In this document: in pieces, positions 34,804 through 45,240 of the stretch
Layout of the letters: every line of letters begins with the position of its first letter
Position numbering within the stretch: position 1 is the first letter of the stretch
NCBI RefSeq assembly: GCF_009727055.1
Contig: NC_052354.1
Location: forward strand, 48,531,465 to 48,595,464
Direction: 5' to 3'
From: Benincasa hispida
Taxonomy: Eukaryota > Streptophyta > Magnoliopsida > Cucurbitales > Cucurbitaceae
Length of the DNA: 64,000 bases
The notes under the pieces: generated by a model
What the model saw: the letters and a program-made list of their open reading frames with translations, nothing else
Told to the model about the DNA's origin: nothing
Database searches by the model: none
Translations under genes and position numbers: made by a program

Positions 34804-36895
34804 TGAAGGAACTCTTATTCAAGAGTACCTACGAGCAGAAGCGGATCTTTCCAATTCATTGTGATAGAATTACCACATGTACATTTAAACATACTAAAAT
34901 GCATTCATAATGCTAAAGAGATCGAGAGATCATACTAGTTAAAGACTTCTTCTTCACAGAAAATCTAAAACCCAATCGTCTACCTCGAACAGTCTCCTCA
35001 CGAGTAGAAGGAAACGAAGATGACACCACCACTTAGAGCCCTCAGTATTCATGGAGTGAGAATCCAAAGTGTGGGCTTTATTCGGATTTGATAGAGGGGA
35101 GGAGGAAGAGAGATCGTACACAACGATCAAGCAAGTGGGAGATAAGCTCGTTTATCATATAGACAATATGCTTGATCGTTTAGGTGAAGTATACGATCGT
35201 GTAGAAAAAGGTAAACGATCGTGTAGAAAAAGATAAACGATCGTGTAGGAAAAAAGGTAAGCGATCGTCTAAACGATCGTGTAGGAAAAACTAAGTGATC
35301 GTCTATATGATCGTTTAGTAAAGAACGAGAGCTAAACGATCGCTTAGGAAAAGGTAAACGATCGTTTAGTAAATAGTGCACGAGGGTGTAATCGATAAGC
35401 GATCGCTCAGTAATATCATATAGGTAAACGATCGTGTAGGCATTGATTTTCTAAGTGATGACACACTCTTTAACACAATGTCCGCGCATCTCATGCTTAA
35501 TACACCGTGAGCTATTTATGCGTCTCAAAGTGATCTTTCAACTCACTCATTCGTTATTAAAAAAAAAAAAAGAGATGCCATCCTGTTTCCCTTTTAACTG
35601 TCCAATGAATGTGATCTCATCATATTCATAACAATAAATTAATATCAATATTAATTATAGTATTTTTCTCTACTAGATATAAATCATATATATATCCAAT
35701 TTCCTTCAAATTAATGTATCTCATACATAAAGTTAATTATATCATATACAATTAACTAGTTCAATTATATCATATATAATCGAACTCCTTCTTGTCAATT
35801 TGAACATTTCAAACTGATCTAAAAAACTGACTCTCAACTTGTATCCAAGCTACCAAAGGGACCTTACAGACCTAAGGCTCAAAGCTCCAATGGTAGTGAA
35901 TAGCTGACTAAACTCTTTAGTCACGATATCCACAATCCATTAACTGCCAGGCATTCCATAAAGACCGAAAGTTGAAGTCTTCTTGCCATAGATATATTTC
36001 TATGTCCATTGGATATAACCAATCATCAGTACGATGACCCTTCATAGATGCTCGTAATTACTGCAGGCCAATTTACTGTTTGCCCCTATAATTACATCTT
36101 CCTCCTTAAGTACCACTGATCCTTCTAATGAACAATACAACATAGTCCTACTATGTGTGAACACCTCTCGGGACATGAAAAGATGCGTGGCGCCACATCG
36201 TTCAAGCCCTGAGATCAGACCTTAAGAGAGAAATCTTTCTACTAACCCTTGTTTTGGGGAAGAAGTGAGCTCCATCTTGTGAAGCTGAGTTTCCAGCTCT
36301 CAAATCATAAGAATCCCTAGTAGGTTTGAGTTGGCGCTCTGGCCACTACACCCATGCAAATCAAAGGACCACCCTCAATGGTAGGAGTTCCTAACTCACT
36401 CAGGATTGAGGTCATGTTACCTATGGTCATCCTAGTTAAGTGAAGTCTCAATCATGAATGGAGTTATATGACGTGACATTAACACTTCGAGGTCAGGTCT
36501 TATACAAACTTTTTGTATAGGACGCCCTCAGTCGCATGTCCACTATATGAATGATCAGGACCAGACCATCTATGACAAGTCACAACATTTGTAACAATTC
36601 CGCAAAGCGGGCTGCGCCTGTAGTGTTACTAGGATAAGGTTTCCCTGCTATATCCATATACTACAGACTTTTTTGGTTGTCACTTAAGACATGATCCACT
36701 TGTATGTCACTACATACATACTTAAGTTACATAAAGACAACCAGGGATATTAAGTTTATTGGTTTGTGGTAAAATAAAAACATCTCAATGTGCAAAGTCA
36801 AGAAGTGAAGTAAATATCATATATATTATACATCACAAGTGTTCTTACAAAGTTTTTTACAAACTACAGGACACAAGACTTTAGGGCACAAACCC
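34804..36895 (-). repeat. Copia II 5' LTR (last bases at 38799-38803)
   Basis: It matches 27955-29999, including the GATCG minisatellite. The terminal CAACA (plus-strand view) is found at 38799-38803, on the far side of a solo LTR and its AACCC duplication. Confidence 0.92.
35100..35440. repeat. GATCG minisatellite in copia II 5' LTR
   Basis: Same type as 28240-28560, with units such as AAACGATCGTGTAGAAAAAG. Unit number and order differ from the other LTR. Confidence 0.85.
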
Positions 36896-37403
36896 TGATA
36901 ACGGGCAGAAATGCACGTTATCATAGTGTTAAGTTCTTAAACAATGTTGGATTGCGTTGATGAAATATGTTAACTTGCGTCCATTAAGCATCCTTTTCAT
37001 AATATTGCGGTCGCATGCATTCATTGCACTAGAGCTGTTGATTTTTGTATTTTTGTGCAGAATATGCATTAAGGCAATACAAGAATTGTGATCATAGGAA
37101 ATCATTGGTCGAGCGCAACTTCAGCGCAAGGCTTTGCCTTGATCGTGCTCGCAAACATTCACCCGAGAAGGATCGCTGCAACTTGGTCAGCGCAACATGG
37201 TGAACGCATCTGAGTGAAAGGCTAATTAAGCGTAATGGGACATAAAGATGATGACAGTTGAATCCAAATTAAGTTGACAGCCGATAACGATCACAAAGTA
37301 CATTCAGCTTTTCGATGACAATTATTCGACGCATTAGTCAGGAATTAAAGCTGTCTCATCTGTATAACCATGAGAGAGAAGCTGCCTTTCACCATGGATG
37401 CTC

Positions 37404-37411
37404 TATAAATA
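37404..37411 (+). promoter_or_regulatory. LTR TATA box
   Basis: TATAAATA about 105 bases before the plastid insert, shared with the related LTR at 11696-11703. If active it would transcribe the plastid insert in its sense direction. Confidence 0.6.
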
Positions 37412-37516
37412 CCAAGGGCATTCTTTAGAGAAGGGGTTAAGTAGTTAGAGATTTCATACTTCAGTTCACATGCTTTTGTTCATAGTTTTCTTTCATTTTA
37501 AGGCGGACGCGAGGGG

Positions 37517-37745
37517 AAAAAACCTTATAAAGATCGTCTTGATTCTTATCAAAGAAAGACAGGATTAACTGAGGCTATTCAAACAGGCACAAGTAAATTA
37601 AACGGCATTCCTGTAGCAATTGGGGTTATGAATTTTCAGTTTATGGGGGGTAGTATGGGATCTGTAGTAGGCGAGAAAATCACCCGTTTGATCGAGTATA
37701 CTACCAATCAATTTTTACCTCTTATTTTAGTGTGTGCTTCTGGGG
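37517..37745 (+). pseudogene. accD: Plastid accD fragment (nuclear plastid DNA)
   Basis: The + strand reads without a stop as the carboxyltransferase core of the plastid acetyl-CoA carboxylase beta subunit. It begins [20 protein letters not shown], continues with [10 protein letters not shown] and [20 protein letters not shown], and ends [10 protein letters not shown]. The gene product acts in the plastid stroma in fatty-acid synthesis. Only about 75 codons are present of a protein of some 490 residues, so this is a pseudogene fragment. A frame 37628-37951 runs from accD into LTR sequence and is not a real fusion gene. LTR text on both sides (AAGGCGGA before, GAGGAAGTTGTGCC after) aligns with the related LTR near 11600 and 11560. 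Confidence 0.92.
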
Positions 37746-38808
37746 AGGAAGTTGTGCCGGGAGATCGTTCCGGTAAGCTTGAGAGAGCGTTGGAAGCTTC
37801 AAGGACAAAGAGAGGGCCGACGCCTATGGAAGCGGGAACATCTTTAGAACAGAATAGAGATTTCAGTGTAAAAGCCTCGGTCAGCATGGAATTGCTACCA
37901 GGCTCTCTACCTTTAACTTCCATTGTCATTTTGTACTCAACTCATTCATAAAAATTGCATTTTCTTCTCTATATCTGTTCACTCTCTGGTATTCACGCAT
38001 GAGTAGCTAAATCAATTGAATGGGTTGAGAAGCATTTAGCTAGCACAACTAGGGAATCTTCATTCTTTGCGATTATCTTGTATTATGTATGCTTCATTCG
38101 TCCATTAGAGATACTCGGGAGGGTAGTCTAAGGATAGGATCTAGACTTGGGAAGGTCAGGTTAGAATCTAGGCTCGGGAGAGTCAGATTAGAACACATAA
38201 TACAAGAGATAGGCGCTTAGGAATGAGCACTATTGGTTATTAACACATTGCATGCATCCTAGAGATTGGATATGATTGTATGCGGTCACCTTGCTTTCAT
38301 GCATTTGTATCATCGCAGAGGACAAGAGTAGAGACTTATGAATAAGCTCTATGGACACTTTTGCATTCAACACATGCGTCATAGACTTAGGAGCATCGCA
38401 TTTACATTAGGAAATGACTTGTTGTGTATGGTTGTAACATGATCGCATAGTCTGACGCATTCCCGAGTAACGCTAGATAAAGATTTTCTCAACCCGTTCA
38501 TCGCATACTCATTGCATTTATCACACAACTGCCTTTTCTCAAATCTGCCGCATTTTTTTATTTTCTCATTAACACAATCAACAACAAACCAACAATTTAT
38601 TTACTCGGTTACCACAAGGTTTTCATAAAAATTACCAATGCAATTTGTTTTCACAAGTCCCTGTGTTGGACCCTGGACTTACCAAGAAACTCAGAGGAAT
38701 TTACACTTGGATTCCACTAGGGAAACTTGAGTGCACAATGAAATTTTATCAACGCATATCATCTACATTTCCACTTTAAAAAATCAAGCATCAAACCCCA
38801 ACATCATA

Positions 38809-39222
38809 AACACTTTTCGATGGAACGTTGTTCAGAATGTAACATGTAGTCTCCACTGCAAAACCCCAAAATAAATCTAGAAGATGAACATAACTCATCA
38901 TAGACCGAACCATGTCTAACAAGGTCCTGTTTCTCTTTTCTGACACCCCATTCTACTGAGATGTACTTGGGGCCGAGAGTTGGGATGTAATCCCATGTTC
39001 TATCATATAGTTATGGAATCGGAGGTCTGTATACTCTCCACGATGATCAGATTGTAGTGTTTTTATCTTCTTACCTAACAAGTTTTCAACTTCATTATTA
39101 TATTCCTTGAACTTGTCAAGGGCTTCAGACTTACGTTGCATTAGGTAGAGATACCCGTACTTTGAATAATAATCTATGAAAGAGATGAAATATTCATACC
39201 CACCTCGAGCCCTAACACTCAT
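38809..39222 (-). pseudogene. int: Copia III integrase core
   Basis: The frame 39222-38953 (89 residues) has RARGGYEYFISFIDYYSKYG and YLYLMQRKSEALDKFKEY, with the second catalytic Asp in LQSDHRGEY. A stop precedes NGVSEKRNRTL (catalytic Glu) at about 38950-38915. The sequence then runs WGFAVETTCYILNNVPSK until copia II interrupts it. The first catalytic Asp region (39290-39225) is frameshifted. Confidence 0.87.
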
Positions 39223-39298
39223 GGACCACAGGGGTCTGAATGTACAAGCTCCAAGGCTTCCTTAGCTCTGTAACCCTTTCTAGTGAAAGGTCGTTTGG

Positions 39299-40543
39299 TC
39301 ATCTTACCTTTGAGGATGATTCACACACCGACAAGGAGTTTTCTTCTAAACTCTTTAGAAGTCCACATTTTACCAACTGCTCAATCCTATTAAAGTTGAT
39401 GTGACCTAACATGAGATACCAAAGATGGGCGTTTTCCTTAGGAGAAACCTTTGGTCTTTTAGTTGTTTTCACTGTACTAAATGTTTCAGTATTAAACAAG
39501 GCTTTTATGACTAATGACCTTAGTACATATAAGTTACTTTCCATTGAACCAAAACCAATCTCCATCCCATTCTTGAAAATAAACACTTTACTCTTAAAAA
39601 AGGAGACAGTATAACCTTGTTCAATGAGACAAGAAATCGAGATTAAGTTCCTCTTGATATGAGGAACTACAAAAACATTATCCAGTAACAAATAATGGTT
39701 CTTGTCTAAAAATAACTTCAACCTGCCTACAACAACAACTGAAACAACCTCACCAGTACCGACTCGAAGAGTCATCTCTTCATGTGGCAATGTTTGCCAG
39801 GAATTGAATCCTTGGTAAGAGGAACTGACATGGTTAGTAGCACTTGAATCAAAGATCCAAACAGAATCATCATTCTCTACCAAACACATCTCCAAGACCA
39901 ATAAATCATATTTATTGTCTTTAGACATCCTTCTCTTTTGGAGAGTAGTGAGATCAGTATCAGAACCTAAATAAGCTCTAAGTTCCATTTCAGAGAACAC
40001 TTCTCGTCGATGAACTTCAACAGAGTCAGCAACACTTTCTTTCTCTTCCTGGAGTTTAACTTGGGAACTGACACTACTAGTATTGTCATCCATCCCTCTG
40101 AGCTTGAAAAGTAAGAAATGATGTTTAAACAAATCTTCATGATGTTCAAACAAATCTTCCAATGAGTCCATGATCTCATGTGCAATGACCATGTGCTCAA
40201 CCATTTTGGCCAAAACATTAGGTATGCTAGCCAATATGTGAAGTTGGGCCAATGAACTAGCCTTCATCCACACCTCATATGCATTACGAACACTTCGCAG
40301 TGCATCAAGGGTTGGGACTTGAGGACACTCCTCAACCATGACAAAATCGAGGTCATTTACCACGAAATACGTTTTATAAGACTCTTTCCACTGTATGTAA
40401 CTGGTCAAACTAGAGGCATTAAACGGAAAATCAAACATGTTGCTGAAAACAAAAACACATTGACCTTTTAAGCAAATGCCCGTTGAAAATCCATACAACA
40501 TCCAATACTGTTTATCAAAATTAACATGAATCCTGTGTGACAT
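39299..40543 (-). CDS. gag-pro: Copia III gag-protease-pre-integrase open frame, 414 residues
   Basis: This is the longest open frame in the window. Residues 1-40 are probably leader; the gag similarity starts near residue 48 (YIQWKESYKTYFVVND) and goes on with EECPQVPTLDALRSVRNAYE and HILASIPNVLAK. There is no CCHC zinc knuckle: the chain passes from an acidic stretch (150-195) through TTLQKRRMSKDNK to the protease. The protease motif is DSSATNH at 232-238 (usual Gly replaced by Ser). Residues 255-345 are the protease half ending NLYVLRS, and 360-410 the integrase zinc domain (WYLMLGHIN, first His replaced by Tyr; VCESS, second Cys replaced by Ser). It is a retrotransposon remnant that stays open by chance. 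Confidence 0.85.
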   Translation of the reverse strand: MSHRIHVNFDKQYWMLYGFSTGICLKGQCVFVFSNMFDFPFNASSLTSYIQWKESYKTYFVVNDLDFVMVEECPQVPTLDALRSVRNAYEVWMKASSLAQLHILASIPNVLAKMVEHMVIAHEIMDSLEDLFEHHEDLFKHHFLLFKLRGMDDNTSSVSSQVKLQEEKESVADSVEVHRREVFSEMELRAYLGSDTDLTTLQKRRMSKDNKYDLLVLEMCLVENDDSVWIFDSSATNHVSSSYQGFNSWQTLPHEEMTLRVGTGEVVSVVVVGRLKLFLDKNHYLLLDNVFVVPHIKRNLISISCLIEQGYTVSFFKSKVFIFKNGMEIGFGSMESNLYVLRSLVIKALFNTETFSTVKTTKRPKVSPKENAHLWYLMLGHINFNRIEQLVKCGLLKSLEENSLSVCESSSKVR

Positions 40544-41187
40544 CTAGTTTTTCGAGACGCTTCAAAGGTTTAAGACAAAAGCCACCGAAGGGTGGTCAAT
40601 TCATCCCTCCTCGTAATTGAGACATTCTCAACTAGTCATTAATGCCAGAACAACTATTGCTCCTATAACGATTGCCATAATTGATTTGGTCAAGAAATCA
40701 TTAACTTACTAAACAATTTCCTGTAAGTGTGACACACCATTTTAGGCCTTAGAATTCTGCCCCAAGTGGCCAATCCGAAGGGAAAAAGATCCAATTGGGG
40801 TAAAAACTAAAGTGTCCCTATCCATTTATGGAGCACACCTTGATATTGACCAACTGCACAAAACCCATTGAAGGGGGACGCTCACAGGGCGCCATGAGGG
40901 AGTGCAGAATGATCTCACGATGCGAACCAATGACAGAGACCATGTTGACACACACCCTTCACCCACTTACTATAAACACTCTCTTTGTCCACCTTGATAT
41001 TGACTCATGCAAACACCATCCAAAGGGGGATGCTCACAGGGCACCACGAGGCCAAGCATGAATTTCACGACATGAACATTCAGGGAGAATCGTGAGTGGA
41101 ATCATTGACATATCGAATACATCTCTTCCTTCCACTGAGTATTTTATAACCTAGGGTTTAGTTTACTTAGAAAAAACATGGCTAAGA
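40544..41187 (-). other. Copia III leader
   Basis: No gene. On the plus strand it shows the CGAAGGGTGGTCAATTCATC and CCAAGGGGATGCTCACAGGG-like blocks shared with other leaders, and two copies of ACACCATCCAAAGGGGG-like text (40836 and 41008). The PBS expected near 41187 is not readable, so this edge is approximate. Confidence 0.7.
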
Positions 41188-41643
41188 ATTTTATAATCCA
41201 TTCACTTGACAGCAACTCCGTGAGTTTTTTCGAGAATAGAAACTCTTTCTCAATAACTTCTAAAATTAGGAATTTTTTTTTCTTTTATCTCATGGTTACC
41301 ATGAAACCACCAATAACCTCCCACTCAGTTGGTTATTAGAGAAAAAGATATAATTATCCAATAATTAATATTATTATAAATATATATGATAACCAATTTA
41401 CCATAGTATATTTATAACCTATAGTTTTAATATTTCATCTCATCAAACATATAAACCATAGCTCTTTTTCTATTTTATGGTACTTAATGTAAATCTCATT
41501 TACATTAATCCTCCACTTGATGTATCTTATACATCACATCGATCATATCATATAATCGAATTTTCTCTTGTTAATTTGAACATTTCAAATCAACACCAAT
41601 AACTGATTCTCAACTTGAATCTATTGAGCTACCAAGGGGACCT
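41188..41643 (-). repeat. Copia III 5' LTR, inner part
   Basis: AT-rich LTR sequence running up to the GACCT target site of the outer Athila element at 41639-41643. Text such as TTGAACATTTCAAATCAACA matches the copia II LTR near 28880. The LTR continues at 62744. The left edge is approximate. Confidence 0.78.
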
Positions 41644-41971
41644 TGATAACTTACATTAATCCTATACTGTTTTATTTAGATATTGCGGAAAAAAGAAAGG
41701 AAAGTTGCATCGATAGTATACAAATTGGCTAAGAAATACGAAAATTACGAAATGTCGTAAATACACCCACTAACACCATTGCGATAGTAGAATAGAATGT
41801 TTCAGTTTTTGTTTGCAGGAAATAAGTCACCGCATGCATTTATGGCTCGAAGACAAAACAAACAACGCATCTACGTCGCATTGCGCCCATCAATCAAGAA
41901 CAAAAAGATGATCAACGCAATGATGACGCATGCGACAATTGATCTTGAGCTTAGCGATCAACACAATTTCA

Positions 41972-41983
41972 ACCGCATGCGGT
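41972..41983. repeat. 12-base palindrome ACCGCATGCGGT
   Basis: Perfect palindrome about 205 bases before the TATA box of the outer 5' LTR. Confidence 0.85.
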
Positions 41984-42187
41984 AATAAAAAATAACACCG
42001 TATGCGGCGATTGATCGAAGATGTGAAGAGCAACGCATTTGCGGAGGATTCTGACAAGTGTACAACTTTTAGTTGTGCATTTCTAACGGATTGATTGCGT
42101 AACAAAAGGAATTTTCCATTCCGCCATTTCATGAACTACCATAACTATACAGTGGGGACCACAAATTCAAAGAGCCAAGGTCTCGCC

Positions 42188-42195
42188 TATAAATA
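42188..42195 (+). promoter_or_regulatory. Outer Athila 5' LTR TATA box
   Basis: TATAAATA in CTCGCCTATAAATAGCTTC. The inner element inserted about 110 bases downstream, so it would cut transcription of the outer element. Confidence 0.65.
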
Positions 42196-42347
42196 GCTTC
42201 TTTAAATTCACTAAAAGATATACATGTATACATAGAGACGTGCATATACTAATATTGAGAGAGAGACTGGTCTGAAGCGACTACAGAGTAAATCCAGGAG
42301 AACTGTAACGATAAAAATTAATTCCTTGTTATGCATGCACTGTCATG

Positions 42348-42365
42348 TCCCTGGCAACGGCGCCA
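42348..42365 (-). other. PBS-like sequence inside an LTR
   Basis: On the minus strand TGGCGCCGTTGCCAGGGA, nearly the ideal tRNA-Asp PBS, preceded by CAAGTTTA as at the real LTR/PBS border. It lies about 45 bases inside the LTR. Confidence 0.9.
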
Positions 42366-43654
42366 TAAACTTGATGCCATAAAATTTAATCTCTTTATCT
42401 AACTCTAACGTTGCTTTAATTGCGCTCAAGTGCTTTGCGATAAAGAGAATTTCTATGCGATACTACGTTTAAATATATGCGTTGTTAATGATATGTTCGT
42501 AGTATGCGATGTAGTAGTGCGTATAACAAGTTTCCTTGCGCTGAAACCAAGTAAATTTCCAATGCAAGTTTCTCAGAATAATCCGAGGTCGAACACAGGG
42601 ATTGTTTTCGTTAATACGCTACTATTGTGATACATGCGACTGATTTTTAACAATGAATAAATAATTTGGGTTTATACAGAAATATAAACTGCGGTGAAAG
42701 TAAAAATGTGTTAATAAAATAAATCCTAAACTAATATGATACACGATACAAGATACATGATACACGATACTGAGGTCGAGAACAGACTGTGAAGTTGTAC
42801 AAAGGTTCAATTTAGCGATGACAAGTCTTTATAAATGAAGCAGAAAGAGAAAGAGTAAATAGTAAAAACATTGCAAGTTTGTCAATTGCGTTAAAGATAC
42901 AACTAAGGTTCCGTTTTCCTTACACCACTTGGTGATCGGCCTCGTTCCAATATCTCTATGGTGAAATAGGGATGAACGTGATGAACGCAAGGTTGTTTCC
43001 ATCTCTAGAAATACTTCTTGCTTTAGTTAACGCATTCTTCCAACCTTCTCTCGATAGGTGGAATAACATCTTCACTTCTGCTTTCACAGGTGAAGATGCC
43101 GTCGAGCATGCTTTAGCTAAACTTGATTATTTCCTTAACACAAATTAACTTACTCGCTTAATTCTTGCTATTTACCCATGGGATTAAGAATACATCATGG
43201 ACAAAATGGATTATGGATGTACAGAAAGAGACAGAGAGATGACAATGGAAATTAAAATAACATTTAATACTAAAATTAAGCGACTGATACATGTTGTGAA
43301 TGAAAAAGTAAAGAAGATGAATACAGATGATGAAATAGAGATTAGAAACAAATACAGAAAGAGTGTCAACGTCTTGACACAGATCGAGAAGGTAGTTTGT
43401 GCTCGCGGCCGTGTGGAAGTCGTGGAGAGGAAAGCTTCCCTCTCAGGCTTGCTTTCCTGGTAGAATTGACCTTTGCACAAAGCTTCAGCTACAGAAATTG
43501 GAAGGATTCTCTGCTCGGAGACTCACCTCTTGGCCTTGTCTCATGGTTCGCCCGGATTTACTCTGTAAGTCGCTTTAGACCAGCCTCTCTCTTAGAATTA
43601 GTATATGCACATCTCTATGTATCCATGTATATCTTTTAGTGAATTTGCAGAAGC

Positions 43655-43662
43655 TATTTATA
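43655..43662 (-). promoter_or_regulatory. Inner Athila 3' LTR TATA box
   Basis: TATAAATA on the minus strand, in the common Athila context. Confidence 0.55.
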
Positions 43663-43866
43663 GGTGAGGCTTGGCCCTTTGAATGTGTGGTCCCCACTGT
43701 ATGGTTATGGTAGTTCCTGAAATGGCGTAATGAGAAATTCCTTCTGTTACGCAATCAACCCGTCAGAAATGCACAACTGAAAGCTATACACTTGTCAGAA
43801 TCCTCCGCAAATACATTGCTCTTAAAATCTTCGATCGATCACTGTATGCAGTGTTATTTTTTTATT

Positions 43867-43878
43867 ACCGCATGCGGT
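43867..43878. repeat. 12-base palindrome ACCGCATGCGGT
   Basis: Perfect palindrome in the inner 3' LTR, same place as at 41972 and 61116. Confidence 0.82.
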
Positions 43879-44114
43879 TGAAATTGTGTTGATCGCTAGA
43901 GCTCTTGATTGATTGTCGCATGCGCCGTCATTGTGTTGATCATTTTTTCGTTCTTGATTGATGAGTGCAATGCGACGTAGATGCGTTGTTCATTTTATCT
44001 TTGAGCCATAAACGCATGCGGTGACTGATTTCCTGCAAACAGAAACTGAAACATTCCATTCTACCATCGCAATGGTGTTAGTGGGTGTATTGGCGACATT
44101 TTATAATTTTTGCA

Positions 44115-45240
44115 ACATTATTTAACAACACAATTTCCTTCTATCCTTTAATAATTCATAAACATGCCCTACTTTATTCTTCTATACAACAAATCTCTAT
44201 TAAAAAATTTCCTTATTGTTTTGAAAAGAATGTTTACCTCTTCATGCAAAAACAACTTGGTGCATCTGTATGCGGTGGTCTAGTTTGCGTCATTTTATTA
44301 GAGACTGTTGATCATGGTTACACCCTTCGTTTTGACTTGTTCCCACGGGTGTCATGCGAACATCCAACAATGGTTGTGTGCCAATTTCAACTTCAACTCT
44401 TGATTTTCAGCTAAGTTTAACTTTCGCGGGTCAGAGGAGTTGTCTTTTATATTCTTTTATTTTTCTCTCATTTTNTCTTGATTTTCAGCTAAGTTTAACT
44501 TTCGCGGGTCAGAGGAGTTGTCTTTTATATTCTTTTATTTTTCTCTCATTTTTTTTTCTCGTTTTGTATTGCGTCGTTCTTGGAAATCCACCTTCGTTTT
44601 GACTTGCTCCCACGGGTGTCATGCGAACATCCACCTTTCATGACTTAACTCTTATCAGGTTGGGATTTTGATTTTCCCTTGCGCTGACATTGAAGTTTGT
44701 ATGATTTTTTTTTTTTGACAATGAATGCATTTTCTAATGATAACTGCATCCGCTTGATCGCATCTACTCAGACCTTCCCCACCCCCGAATTTAGAGATGT
44801 GCAAGGCCCTCATTGCATTGTTTTGGATAGAATAGACAAAACACTTTAAAATTTTGAAAAAAAGGTTTGAGCAGAGTCTTGAAGGATAAAAGATAAAGCA
44901 GTGCTATTGCTACGAATTATCTAAATGTTAGTTAGAAAATACAAAGTGTGGGAAATGTTGCTAAAGGTATGCACATAACTCATCATGGTAGCACAATGAA
45001 TAACAAAAAAGAAAAGATAAAAAAACATCACAATAATTGACAAAAGATGATAAATAAGAGGCTAATGCATACTGAAAGAATTGTTACTTAGTTGTATTAA
45101 AATTAACCAAGTATACAAAGAACTACAAATAACGCAATACAAAATTTGAGCATGTACAAAGAATCAAGAAATAGCTTCTATTCATAGAAATAATGAAATG
45201 AATAAAATGAAAGAATGACCGCAACAAAAAATTAGTAGAC
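44115..45240 (-). other. Inner Athila 3' non-coding region
   Basis: It corresponds to 59660-60665 of the outer element in reverse. It holds repeated GTTCGCATGACACCCGTGGG-type text (plus-strand complement near 44345 and 44605), a 78-base direct duplication around a single N (44398-44552), and no gene. Confidence 0.82.

Larger units (their letters stand above)
36896..38793 (+). mobile_element. Athila-like solo LTR carrying plastid DNA (TSD AACCC)
   Basis: It starts TGATAACGGGCAGAAATG, ends AAGCATCA, and is flanked by AACCC at 36891-36895 and 38794-38798. There is no internal region, so it is a solo LTR left by LTR-LTR recombination, or an element end that never had one. It matches the solo LTR 10536-13286 on the other strand apart from a 229-base block at 37517-37745, which is plastid DNA. 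Confidence 0.9.
27955..38803 (-). mobile_element. Copia II: structurally complete Ty1/copia element (TSD TCAGA/TCATA)
   Basis: Both LTRs, PBS, gag, protease, integrase, RT, RNase H and polypurine tract are present on the minus strand. It interrupts copia III integrase inside the codons for VSETP: the left flank is GGTGTTTCAGA, the right flank TCATAAACACTTTTC, a 5-base duplication with one change. Its 5' LTR was later split by a solo LTR. The internal region is 4.8 kb; all genes carry stops or frameshifts except the RT palm. Confidence 0.92.
41644..42303 (+). repeat. Outer Athila 5' LTR, first part
   Basis: It follows 60780-61447 closely, though its first bases are damaged (TGATAACTTACATTAATCCT instead of TGATAACTTGTAGAAATACA). 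It ends at the AGAAC target site of the inner element. Confidence 0.92.
42304..44114 (-). repeat. Inner Athila 3' LTR, start deleted
   Basis: It matches the 5' LTR at 50259-52020, but its first 110 or so bases, the polypurine tract and some internal sequence are missing; at 44114 it jumps to text matching 60660 of the outer element. It also contains an internal copy of the PBS at 42348-42365 that the 5' LTR lacks. Confidence 0.9.

Noticed and set aside
37517..37745. A functional nuclear accD gene.
   Set aside because: Only about 76 codons, no start, no transit peptide and no C-terminal half; LTR sequence on both sides.
37746..37951. The end of the open frame after accD looked like another organelle gene ([20 protein letters not shown]).
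   Set aside because: The DNA aligns with the related LTR at about 11420-11560 on the other strand (GGGCCGAC, ATTGCTACCAGGCTCT blocks), so it is LTR sequence read in frame by chance.
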